Source: Pycnococcus provasolii
Taxonomy: Eukaryota > Chlorophyta > Pseudoscourfieldiophyceae > Pseudoscourfieldiales
DNA length: 64,000 nucleotides
Assembly: GCA_049487715.1 (NCBI GenBank)
Contig: CP150571.1
Span: forward strand, 124,001-188,000
Reading direction: 5' to 3'
The notes beneath the pieces were generated by a model, which saw nothing but the letters and a program-made list of their open reading frames with translations, did not search any database and was not told the origin of the DNA. The position numbers were made by a program, and so were the translations under genes. The stretch's first letter is position 1. Each line of letters starts with the position of its first letter. Positions 1 through 7,993 of this stretch are shown here, piece by piece.

Positions 1-8
1 ATACGCTC

Positions 9-347
9 ATGGATGACGAAAATATATGCTGCAGCACGGGCACAGCAGCGGCGGGGGGAGCATTGCCGTACAGCAATAACAATAACAGACCGAAAAGGTG
101 CCGAGAAAACTACCACGAAAACAGTCTGCAGGAACACGGCAACGCACAGTGCCACAGACGACACAAACTCGTGTACAAAAAGACCAAAGGAAACGCCATG
201 AGCCCTACCAAAGGTATGTGTCAATGCCTGTGCGGATTCGTGGGACACGCGAATACTGTGGCCGTGCACCTCGAGCGCGTGCACCAAGTACCGTCGTACA
301 TCGCTTTATCCGCAGTCAAGGCGGCTGAACGAACACCAACGCGGTGA
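9..347 (+). CDS. Hypothetical protein with a C2H2-like finger at its C-terminus
   Basis: An ATG at base 9 opens a 112-codon frame. Near its end is a cysteine/histidine cluster, roughly C-x-C-x11-H-x4-H, within CLCGFVGHANTVAVHLERVH, which resembles one half-degenerate C2H2 zinc finger. The rest is Asn/Lys/Arg-rich and I do not recognise it. The gene may be the 3' end of something that begins outside the window, or a relic of a mobile-element protein. The spacing departs from the classical finger (one residue instead of two to four between the cysteines), so metal binding is uncertain. Nothing nearby suggests a role. Confidence 0.3.
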   Translation: MDDENICCSTGTAAAGGALPYSNNNNRPKRCRENYHENSLQEHGNAQCHRRHKLVYKKTKGNAMSPTKGMCQCLCGFVGHANTVAVHLERVHQVPSYIALSAVKAAERTPTR

Positions 348-374
348 CATCCGAGTGCGATGTTTGTTTTCGAC

Positions 375-391
375 TGTGTGTGTGTGTGAGC

Positions 392-476
<85 letters not shown>

Positions 477-510
477 TTTGTGTGTGTGTGTGCGTGCGTG
501 CGTGCGTGTG

Positions 511-558
<48 letters not shown>

Positions 559-586
559 TGTGTGCATGCGTGCGTATGTGTGTGTT
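375..586. repeat. TG / TGCG microsatellite
   Basis: About 210 bases of alternating TG, interrupted twice (near 388-392 and 474-478), pass into a TGCG tetranucleotide tract from about 490. Open frames in it code only Cys-Val or His-Thr repeats and are not genes. Alternating purine-pyrimidine DNA of this kind can adopt Z-form. The tract separates the first ORF from the AlkB-like gene. Confidence 0.95.
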
Positions 587-632
587 ATAAAAACTCTTTT
601 TTTGAACATCAACAAGATATTTGAACAAATTA

Positions 633-1220
633 TTACTGTACTAGTTTACGAAGGACGACCGAAACACGCTCATCCTTGTGTACACGCTCCACCTCGTGCG
701 TCCACTCGTATCTCGCGCTGCCACACATCATCAGCAGTGATCCTACACCGAGTCGCACGCGTACGCACTTGCCGTCCATGCGGAAAGCGAGCGTCGCTGG
801 AGCAACGAGCGAAACGATCGCTATGCCGTCGTCATACTGAAGCAAGTCCACGTGCGCTTTCGTATACCCACCCTCGGAATACCTGTTCACCGCCATCGCG
901 TCGAAGAGCGGCCTGCGATGTCGCAGAGCTGGCTGCCCAGGAAATGCAAGTGCACTCAAGCTGCGTATCCTCCTCAATAGAGCTTCTGCGACAGGTGGAA
1001 TGGGCGGGAAGACGTTCGCCTGATCCGGCTCACCTCTGCAGCCACGACCACCGCGACGGAAGAGCAGACCGTCCCTGGAGAGCGTGTGCAAGACATCAGC
1101 TTGCATTCCCGGCGAGAGGAAATCGGCGCAGTACGATAGGCCAGGTACAGAGGTGATAAGGTCAGGTATATGCGAGGGCGGCGGATGGCGTCGCCACCAC
1201 TCGAACGCACTGCTGCTCAT
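633..1220 (-). CDS. AlkB-like 2-oxoglutarate/Fe(II) dioxygenase
   Basis: The C-terminal two thirds carry the AlkB signature. HVD within YTKAHVDL is the Fe(II)-binding HxD, THEV supplies the distal histidine, and ERVSVVLRKL supplies the RxxxxxR pair that binds 2-oxoglutarate in AlkB proteins. These enzymes oxidatively demethylate nucleic acids or proteins. The variable substrate-lid region resembles the divergent eukaryotic ALKBH group rather than bacterial AlkB, so the substrate is unknown. I chose the ATG at 1220 (MSSSAFEWW) because the upstream in-frame extension to 1370 lacks an ATG and looks non-coding. The protein is about 195 residues, compact for the family. It converges with nothing and lies tail-on to the microsatellite. 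The family assignment is firm; the paralogue is not. Confidence 0.82.
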   Translation of the reverse strand: MSSSAFEWWRRHPPPSHIPDLITSVPGLSYCADFLSPGMQADVLHTLSRDGLLFRRGGRGCRGEPDQANVFPPIPPVAEALLRRIRSLSALAFPGQPALRHRRPLFDAMAVNRYSEGGYTKAHVDLLQYDDGIAIVSLVAPATLAFRMDGKCVRVRLGVGSLLMMCGSARYEWTHEVERVHKDERVSVVLRKLVQ

Positions 1221-1424
1221 CCAAACCAAACCAAACCAAAAGGGGCGGAGGAGACATGCGCCATGGCCGAGAACTTGTCGTGTTTCAGGATTTTGATTGG
1301 GGGCTTGGGAGTTGGGGCGGGAAAAAAGAAACCCGGAAACGGCCAACCCCACCCCACCCTTACAAGTCACATATTATGTAAGAACTATTCACTCAATTTA
1401 GTTACACAAAATGATTATTTAAGC

Positions 1425-3398
1425 TTAGGAACTTGGGCTCTCTTGATACGAGACATCCGCGAAAACGTCCGTGCTTTCGCCCAACATACGCCGGCTGCCG
1501 ATGACCAGCAGTACCGTGATAGTCACGAAGTATGCGGGCGCGATGATCATCAGAGACACTGTGTCAAATGCGCGCGAAATTTGCACGCTCAACTCCGTCA
1601 AGCCGTGCTGGTGCAGGTACTTCGAGCGATCCTCCTCCGCCTCCAGAGCTTCATCAACCTTCGCCTGATACGCCGCTCGCGCTCTTGTACCTCGCCAGAG
1701 ACGCTGGATCATCTTCGCCTTTTCGCTCTCTAGGTCCTCGTTTGTAATCGGCGCTACCCTGGCGTTCTTGTAAGAGCCTTGTCGAGGGAACGTCTTGTTT
1801 GAAATTTTCTTGGTCAATGTCTTCAATTGCGCACGCACGTTCTTGATGTCGTACTTGCCCACCCACGAGGTGATATCCTCATCCTCGACGAGAAGGTGGC
1901 GGACTCTGAACAGCCTTGCCAGCCTATCGAGCCATTTCGGCTTTGTCTCAAGACTAGCATAGTACAGCTGCATGGCCAAGACTGTCTGTATAATCGAAAA
2001 GCACGAGAACACCATGATGGTAATGTTGAACATGTCCGACCATAACATATGGTTCGTCTGCGGAATCATGTCGTTGGTCACGATATTGCTCGCGATCAGG
2101 GCAAGCATTAAAGTGATGGCGTATCCAATGCGCTCGCCGCTGCTCAGATCAATCAAGTACACGAAGAGCGTCAAGAATCCCAAGATGCAGTTCGGGAAGA
2201 CATAACTCATCACAATTCCAAAAACGGCGCGTCTCAATCGGAGCTCATAGATGAACGTTGGCCAAACGACGCCTGGCTGGGTCACATAGGTGGTATCCAA
2301 CGTCGATACGCCAAAATCCGTGACGTGAAAGTCAAAAAACCTGTCCTCGAGTGCGAGCCTTGCGACACCAAAGCCGCGTCGCGCATTTGCGCCGACGCCG
2401 GTATCGATCAGCACGTAGTTCACCTGGTCTCCCCCTCGACTCCAACCGCCGCCAGAGAAATCGCACTTCAAGTCGTCGAAGGGGAAGTTTGTCAACCCGT
2501 GGAAGTCGCAAATGATTCGCACGTTGCCGTTGCGACTGTAGTACACCAAGCCATCGTTCCTTACGGTTGCGAACTGGTGGCTGAGCGACGGCCCTAAGCC
2601 TGGTGTGCTTTCGTAGAGCTCAAAGTCGGGGAACCAAATATCGCCGTCGTTTGGCGTAGTGGCAACGATGCTCTGCTGGAACTTCTTGACACCTCCCCAC
2701 TCGCTCACGTTCCAGCGAAGCCGTGGGTCGTACCACGTGAGTTGGATCCACGCTGACATGATCATCGAGCCCGTCTTGGGGGTTATGTGGTCCAACTTGA
2801 GCAAGTACACGGCAACACCGACGAGCGCGGGCGACCCGGGCGTCGTCTTGGGGTCGTACGGCACTAAAGTGTCGGAGCCTGCGAACAGATACGTGCGCAG
2901 CCTTGATTCCCAGTTTATGTGATCCATGTAAGCAACGCCCTTTTCTCCGGTGCGGTTGAGTTTGTTGTATCGCTCCCACAAACGACCTTCGTGCGGCAAA
3001 TTCAAATCTTCTTTCGGCACAGAGGATTTTGCGGATTCATTGAGTGCCTGGAATGCCAGAGAATGGTATTCGCCCTCATCTGAATCGTGGTGAGTTTTCA
3101 GTGCTCTCCGATTTGGTTCGAACACTTCGGCGTTTGGGTCGTGCTCGCGCAGAAGTCGCCGCGCGTGCCACCTGTCAGCGGGAAGACCTCCCAACGTGAT
3201 TGCGACGGTCACGAGCGCGAGTAAGGCGCTTACGAGGATTGTGCCCAAAAAGAACGAGAGGCGCGACACTGTTCGCGAAGGGGAAGGGGAAAGGGAATGT
3301 GAACCACCACCACCACCTCCCAGTGATACGTGGTACGAAGGCAGACGCTTCGAATGATTCGAAGAATAAGAACGAGAGCGAGACGGAGGCAACACCAT
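1425..3398 (-). CDS. Cys-loop pentameric ligand-gated ion channel subunit with IQ motif
   Basis: This 657-residue protein has the full architecture of a pentameric ligand-gated channel. A hydrophobic segment at 49-70 (signal anchor or signal peptide) precedes an extracellular ligand-binding domain of about 150-385. That domain has WFPD at 255-258 and a disulfide loop C297-C312 containing FPFDD. Four membrane helices follow: M1 ~391-416, M2 ~422-446, M3 ~455-481, M4 ~611-634. M2 starts GERIGYAITLMLAL, with Glu at -1' and Leu at 9', as in cation-selective nicotinic-type receptors. The loop holds 14 residues between cysteines rather than the canonical 13. The M3-M4 cytoplasmic loop contains IQRLWRGTRAR (564-574), a perfect IQ calmodulin/EF-hand binding motif. 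The likely role is a plasma- or flagellar-membrane channel gated by an unknown ligand and perhaps tuned by Ca2+/calmodulin. The start at 3398 gives a Ser/Gly-rich cytosolic N-terminus. Confidence 0.93.
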   Translation of the reverse strand: MVLPPSRSRSYSSNHSKRLPSYHVSLGGGGGGSHSLSPSPSRTVSRLSFFLGTILVSALLALVTVAITLGGLPADRWHARRLLREHDPNAEVFEPNRRALKTHHDSDEGEYHSLAFQALNESAKSSVPKEDLNLPHEGRLWERYNKLNRTGEKGVAYMDHINWESRLRTYLFAGSDTLVPYDPKTTPGSPALVGVAVYLLKLDHITPKTGSMIMSAWIQLTWYDPRLRWNVSEWGGVKKFQQSIVATTPNDGDIWFPDFELYESTPGLGPSLSHQFATVRNDGLVYYSRNGNVRIICDFHGLTNFPFDDLKCDFSGGGWSRGGDQVNYVLIDTGVGANARRGFGVARLALEDRFFDFHVTDFGVSTLDTTYVTQPGVVWPTFIYELRLRRAVFGIVMSYVFPNCILGFLTLFVYLIDLSSGERIGYAITLMLALIASNIVTNDMIPQTNHMLWSDMFNITIMVFSCFSIIQTVLAMQLYYASLETKPKWLDRLARLFRVRHLLVEDEDITSWVGKYDIKNVRAQLKTLTKKISNKTFPRQGSYKNARVAPITNEDLESEKAKMIQRLWRGTRARAAYQAKVDEALEAEEDRSKYLHQHGLTELSVQISRAFDTVSLMIIAPAYFVTITVLLVIGSRRMLGESTDVFADVSYQESPSS

Positions 3399-3538
3399 GA
3401 CGAATATTCAATGCAAGTGTGTGCTTAATCACTAAGGTTAGAAAAGAATGAAAGTCAACTCATGGAGCTCGGATAATACTAGTCCGGTCAGCGAAAAACA
3501 AAGCCGGAGGACAACACACACAGACAACGTGGCCACCT

Positions 3539-4270
3539 ACTTTCGTGGGCTGGATTCGGAATAGAGAAAAGCGTCGCGCGGTTACAGCAGATTGAATAGA
3601 GTGGTGGTGCGAGCCTAGGAATGCAGCGAGAGGCTGATCCACTCCTCGGGACGCATCCCGGGGCCGCGGGGCTTCTGCGCTGGGCTTCCCATAACTTTTG
3701 CACTTGTAGTCTGCAAGGGTCCCCGGATTCCAATTCAAAGTTCGTCCTTGAGGTCGAGTTGCCGCTGTCATTCCTCAAGTCAACTGCGGGGATTATCAGG
3801 CAAACGCAGTATAACGAACTTCGAACGGCCGAGGATGCTGCGAACTGAGTGCGACGTGCGTTCGAGGATGTTTTTGAGTTGTCTTTCGACGGTGTGGGCG
3901 GGTGGGCGAAAACTTGTACTTGATGATGATGGCGCAGCACTGCGCAGCTGTTGCTTGACGATGATGGGGGGAATGATGGAGCTGGTCGGCTGGTTGTGCC
4001 GTGCCGTGCTTCCCTTGTCCAGCTGTGCTTTGCTCCGTGCTGTGCTGTGCCTCCCCCGTGCTGTGCTACGGTGGAGGGGATGGTGATTTTGAGGGGATTG
4101 TTAGTTATCATTGGCCGCTCAAAGGATCGGTAAATATTTTCTTGTTAGCCCTATGGCTTGTATTTTCGATTCTCTTCAATCTCTGTCCCTGCGAAGGCTT
4201 TTCGTCTTCTTCCGAGCTCCAGCCCAGAAAGCTGCCTCTTTAGGTGCAACTCGATGCATAAAGCAGTAAC
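3539..4270. repeat. Tandem unit 1: 83-bp left end and 63-bp right end shared with unit 2
   Basis: The first 83 bases (3539-3621) are identical to 4269-4351, and the last 63 (4208-4270) are identical to 4909-4971. The 586-bp interior shows no similarity I can see to the interior of unit 2. A minus-strand frame (3488-4111) crosses it but is low in complexity and unconvincing as protein. The unit lies just upstream of the ion-channel gene, so part of it may serve as that gene's promoter or 5' leader. Confidence 0.85.
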
Positions 4271-4971
4271 TTTCGTGGGCTGGATTCGGAATAGAGAAAA
4301 GCGTCGCGCGGTTACAGCAGATTGAATAGAGTGGTGGTGCGAGCCTAGGAAGACGGGGGTCCAGGTGATGGCGGATGAGCGGTCGGTGGATTGGGTGGAG
4401 AGCGCTGGTTCCTCCCTCCGCGGTCTGCGCTGTCGCGTCTCTTCGCTGCTCGAGCGTCTGGTCGGTAATCCTGGTAGCGACCGTCCCCGTCGGTCAAGGA
4501 CTGCTCAGCCGCTGCGGCAGCGCTGTCTAGCAAGCCTTGCGGCAGCTGAAATGAGGAATTGGTAGCGGCCATGGCGTGGCGAACGCGTTCCTTGGCTGGT
4601 TGTTCCGGCGACTCCCGTTTACGTTTGGTCGATCTGCCTTTTGTCCCAGACGTTTTGCCGGGAGGCGGTGTCGACGGAGGCGAAGCTCGGTGCGTCTTGC
4701 CGCTTGCAGGTGGCGACGGTGTGGAAAACGGCGAGCTCCGCTGGTTGCCGCGTCTGTGCGGCGTGCGCTCCGACCGGTTTTCTTCGTCCTCCGTGTCGTC
4801 GTCTGCTCCAGAAGGCGTGGACCCAGCAGTGGTAAAAGGTGAAGCCTTTGTCGTTGGGAAGCCGCGTCGGCCTGGCGTGTTGGTCATCTGTTGCAACTGG
4901 TCCTCCCATCTTCCGAGCTCCAGCCCAGAAAGCTGCCTCTTTAGGTGCAACTCGATGCATAAAGCAGTAAC
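4269..4971. repeat. Tandem unit 2: same ends, different interior
   Basis: It begins with the 83-bp repeat (4269-4351), overlapping the end of unit 1 by two bases, and ends with the 63-bp repeat (4909-4971). The 557-bp interior is close in length to that of unit 1 but unrelated. Read on the minus strand, the 63-bp end is 5' and the 83-bp end is 3', with an ORF spanning almost exactly the unit. Confidence 0.85.
4345..4950 (-). CDS. Ser/Pro/Arg-rich disordered protein, probably a 3' exon
   Basis: A 200-codon open frame fills unit 2. It starts inside the 63-bp repeat, and its stop codon falls in the first bases of the 83-bp repeat. It has no ATG: the frame opens at TTG and is closed by a TAG about 27 bases upstream. 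It is therefore either a downstream exon (an AG acceptor lies just upstream) or not a gene. The product is rich in Ser, Pro, Arg and Asp, with basic clusters such as KGRSTKRKRE that resemble nuclear localisation signals. No domain is recognisable. A competing plus-strand frame (4559-4990) exists, so the coding strand is uncertain. Confidence 0.35.
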   Translation of the reverse strand: MHLKRQLSGLELGRWEDQLQQMTNTPGRRGFPTTKASPFTTAGSTPSGADDDTEDEENRSERTPHRRGNQRSSPFSTPSPPASGKTHRASPPSTPPPGKTSGTKGRSTKRKRESPEQPAKERVRHAMAATNSSFQLPQGLLDSAAAAAEQSLTDGDGRYQDYRPDARAAKRRDSADRGGRNQRSPPNPPTAHPPSPGPPSS

Positions 4972-5187
4972 CTATCGTAGTGACGTGTGAAGTCTCAAAG
5001 ACTTCACCATGGGCTTGCAGGAGCCTTAAAGGTAGCCCTCCTCACTTACCACATGTGTCAGGAAGAACAGTCGAAGGAACGAAGGCTTGCATGCACGAAA
5101 TATACCATCCTAGGTAAAACACCTCCCTGTTATTATTGTTGCACGCAACACAGGTCACAGGGAGGGAGGTGGTCAACACTCAACACT

Positions 5188-5424
5188 CTGTTATGACATT
5201 TCCCCGAAAACATGACCGCCAAAGTTTTTTCCCCAAAGTTTGATTTTGCGACCATTTCGCCCCCTATGAGGTTAGGGCCCTCAAAAGTTTGATTTTGCGA
5301 CCATTTCGCTGGTTACGGCCCAATGCAAACTTTTTCAACTTTTTTTTTGGTCGCGTCCGCAGGTCGAGAAATCAAACTTTGGAACTTTTGGCGGTCATGT
5401 TTTAGGGGAAATGTCATAAAACAG
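5188..5424. mobile_element. MITE-like element with ~50-bp terminal inverted repeats
   Basis: The left end (CTGTTATGACATTTCCCC...) and right end (...GGGGAAATGTCATAAAACAG) are inverted copies. The match continues with few mismatches for about 50 bases, through CATGACCGCCAAA and AAGTTTGATTT. The element is about 237 bp and codes nothing, so it is non-autonomous. A motif GATTTTGCGACCATTTCGC occurs twice inside in direct orientation. TA (or TTA/TAA) abuts both ends, which fits a TA target duplication of the Tc1/mariner type. Confidence 0.75.
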
Positions 5425-5475
5425 GTCCTGGAGAAGGAGAACCTGTCCCCAGGGGAGGGCTCAACTCCAGAGGAC

Positions 5476-5609
5476 GGGTTAGGGTTATAGTTGGTACTGG
5501 GTTAGGGTTATGTACTGGGTTAGGGTTAGACTGGGTTCGGGTTAGGGTTAGGGTTACTGGGTTATACTGGGTTAGGGTTAGGGTTAGGGTTAGGGTTAGG
5601 GTTAGGGTT
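5476..5609 (+). repeat. Interstitial telomere-type repeat (TTAGGG)
   Basis: GGTTAGGG units are interspersed with ATACTGGGT-like variants and resolve into about six perfect tandem TTAGGG copies at 5570-5609. It lies between the MITE and the UROS gene, so it is internal rather than a chromosome end. Confidence 0.9.
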
Positions 5610-5727
5610 CAGGCCATCCTGGGAGAATAAAATCTCATTTTATCTTTCTTTCGGTCTCGCCTCCGAATCATTCTCGTTAGACTATCATTTTCTAATATAC
5701 GAGCTTGACTCAACAACACGTCGATCG

Positions 5728-6723
5728 ATGTCCGTGTCGATGTCGATGTTTCAAGTCCGTCCACCGCGTGCATTCTTTTCTGGGGCTTCTCGTCTGTCGT
5801 CGTCGTCGTCGTCGTTGTCGTCGTCGTCGTCGTTGTCGGCGGCTTGTAGGGTTAGGTGCTTGTCATCAGCATCAGCGTCCGCATCAGCAGCATCCGCGTC
5901 AGCGCGAGGTACGTCGTCATCGGTCAGCCGCAGCAGTGACGACGCGTACGTGGTACTCACGCGCGAAGCTGGGAAAAATGATAACGTCGTTGACGCACTC
6001 AAGCAAATTGACGTCATTCCGCACGACGTAATCCTCGAAGTGCCCATGGTGTTCACAGAAACCATACAAAGTGGCATCGAACAACTCGCAGACGCCCTGA
6101 GAAATCTCAAAGAGACAAACGTGCAGTTCGTCTGCGTGACGTCGCCCGAGGCGATGGCGCACTACGTCACGGCGTACCGCATGGCGGGAGATCCGGGAGG
6201 CAACGCCGCTGCACTAGCTTGCGTCGGAGGAGGAACCGCAAAGGCGCTCAAGAGAGAACTCGAACGGCAAACGACGGCGTGCCCCGTACCGCCGACGTGC
6301 GAATTCGTGCCAACGAGAGCCACCGCGAAAGACCTCGCGGCGGAACTTCCGCTCAGCGAGAACACGCGCGTGCTGTATCCAGCATCCGCACGGGCGAAAA
6401 AGGAGCTGCAGGACGGATTGGGCGAACGAGGTTGTGAGGTACTGCGCATCAACACGTACACGACCGTCGCTGCGACAGTTGACAGGCTGACGGAAGAGCA
6501 GGTGCACGCGGCGCGCAACGCCGCGGTTGTGTGCTTTGCGTCGCCTTCTGCGGCGATGGCTTGGGTTGACGCCTTCGGAGTCAGCGCCAAGGCTGCTTGC
6601 ATTGGTCGCACGTCGTACGACGCGTGCATTCGCCTGGGGTGGAAGGAGGAGGACGTCTTCTGCCCGGACGCACCCGGCGTGGACGGGTTCGCAAGAAGTG
6701 CGAGCGAGGCGTGGAAGCAGTGA
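5728..6723 (+). CDS. hemD: Uroporphyrinogen-III synthase, plastid-targeted
   Basis: The enzyme closes and inverts ring D of hydroxymethylbilane to give uroporphyrinogen III, the common precursor of heme and chlorophyll. The mature region starts at VVLTREAGKNDNVVDAL (~residue 75), the usual opening of the first Rossmann-like domain. FVCVTSPEAMAHYV and VVCFASPSAAMAWVDAF are the paired S/T-SP(x)A segments characteristic of UROS, and ACIGRTSYDACIRLGWK is the conserved closing element. The first ~70 residues are almost all Ser, Ala and Arg, typical of a green-algal chloroplast transit peptide. Length after removal is ~255 residues, normal for UROS. The start at 5728 is one of several close in-frame ATGs and affects only the transit peptide. 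UROS diverges strongly in sequence, but the motif order makes the call good. Confidence 0.87.
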   Translation: MSVSMSMFQVRPPRAFFSGASRLSSSSSSLSSSSSLSAACRVRCLSSASASASAASASARGTSSSVSRSSDDAYVVLTREAGKNDNVVDALKQIDVIPHDVILEVPMVFTETIQSGIEQLADALRNLKETNVQFVCVTSPEAMAHYVTAYRMAGDPGGNAAALACVGGGTAKALKRELERQTTACPVPPTCEFVPTRATAKDLAAELPLSENTRVLYPASARAKKELQDGLGERGCEVLRINTYTTVAATVDRLTEEQVHAARNAAVVCFASPSAAMAWVDAFGVSAKAACIGRTSYDACIRLGWKEEDVFCPDAPGVDGFARSASEAWKQ

Positions 6724-7189
6724 GCCAGTAATGTAAAAAGAGATGAGAACAACTAACACAATTCACACTGGTCATGATTCCCATACTTAGAGTATACATG
6801 AACGGGTCACGGCCGTCACGCCCGCCTTGAGCTTGCGTCTGAACAAAGCCCCGAACTGCCTGCCAGAGCACCACCGGTCGCGCCCAAAACGTTGCCAGTG
6901 CAGTCTGATGAGGGGGAGGTTGCCTACATAACTATCACCGTTGCCTCCCATTACTTTACTTTTACACGCGACGAAGGAATACCTATATACATAAGGTCAA
7001 TCAGGTGCATCCATGGCATCAATCAGGTGGTACCACTAAAGGTTTACATATAAATAAAACCATGTTGGTATGTGAACTTGACCACACCCTTACACGCAGT
7101 AGTTACATGCACTTGTATGTATACTTTGTTCGTGATTGATATTTTTTCCATCCTAAACTTTACCACTCCGAATTACACGGCCTCGTAAG
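6724..7189. other. Intergenic, no gene seen
   Basis: This 466-base AT-richer spacer between the UROS stop and the inverted-repeat element contains no convincing ORF, RNA gene or repeat. It probably holds the UROS 3' UTR. Confidence 0.6.
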
Positions 7190-7792
7190 TTACAGTCTAT
7201 TGACCCAAAATGGACCCCCCCCCTAAAATGGACCCCCCCCGACAGGTCGGGAAATTTCCCCAAATTTACTTTAGTCGGGATTCCCCGTTCAAATTTTCAT
7301 TTATTTAGCCTCCCGGTCGTCCCCCTGCGTTATATCTTTTACTTCACCGTCTGCCACTTTGCGTGGCTCGTTGGAAAGCTCTCAATTTCCTCTAACACAC
7401 CCCATCCAAACGAACCGAACAAAACAAGGGTAAAAATGTGATATTTGGCCTTGAAAATCATACCAAGTAAAAAATAGAGGAAAACCATCGGGGAAACCCA
7501 AAAAATGATCGGGATCCTCGAACAAAACTTGCAACCTTCCCGGGGATTCCCGACCATTCTGGTCGGGAAATCCGGGGGGGGGGCCAAAATGGGTCACCCC
7601 GTGTGTTGGGTGGTGCTATTCGTCGCTCCCTCGTGTTCGCAGTGGTGCTCGGTGTGCCGCGCTGTGTCTTGGGCAACGAATATTTTTCAGAGAGCTTTCC
7701 AACGAGCTACCTATCGCCACAAACTGACCAGGGCATAGTACCGTACCACGTAACGGCCAAAGGGGGGTCCATTTTGGGTCAATAGACTGTAA
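7190..7792. mobile_element. Non-autonomous inverted-repeat DNA element (603 bp)
   Basis: The ends are exact 31-base inverted repeats: 7190-7220 begins TTACAGTCTATTGACCC and 7762-7792 ends GGGTCAATAGACTGTAA. A second perfect 16-base inverted pair lies inside (7368-7383 and 7691-7706, CTCGTTGGAAAGCTCT). Long C and G runs follow each terminal repeat. Only short, unconvincing ORFs lie inside. As in the first MITE, TTA/TAA occurs at both borders, so a TA target site is plausible. Confidence 0.78.
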
Positions 7793-7993
7793 GGTTAGTT
7801 GTCGCCACTTACTGTACAAACGTTTATTTGTGCTCCGTTGGCCATTTCAATTGTTGGGAATCAATTGCCGCGGAATCACGTTGGCGAACTCGTGAACCTT
7901 GCATTCATTCTTCATTTCTTCATTTCTTCATTTCGTCTTCGTCCTTAGTAGGCTTGTAGGCTTGTACAGTTGGTTCTGGCTGTTCTGGTTATC

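Noticed and set aside
221-628. His-Thr and Cys-Val ORFs over the TG microsatellite
   Set aside because: Pure dinucleotide-repeat translation in every frame; no protein-like composition.
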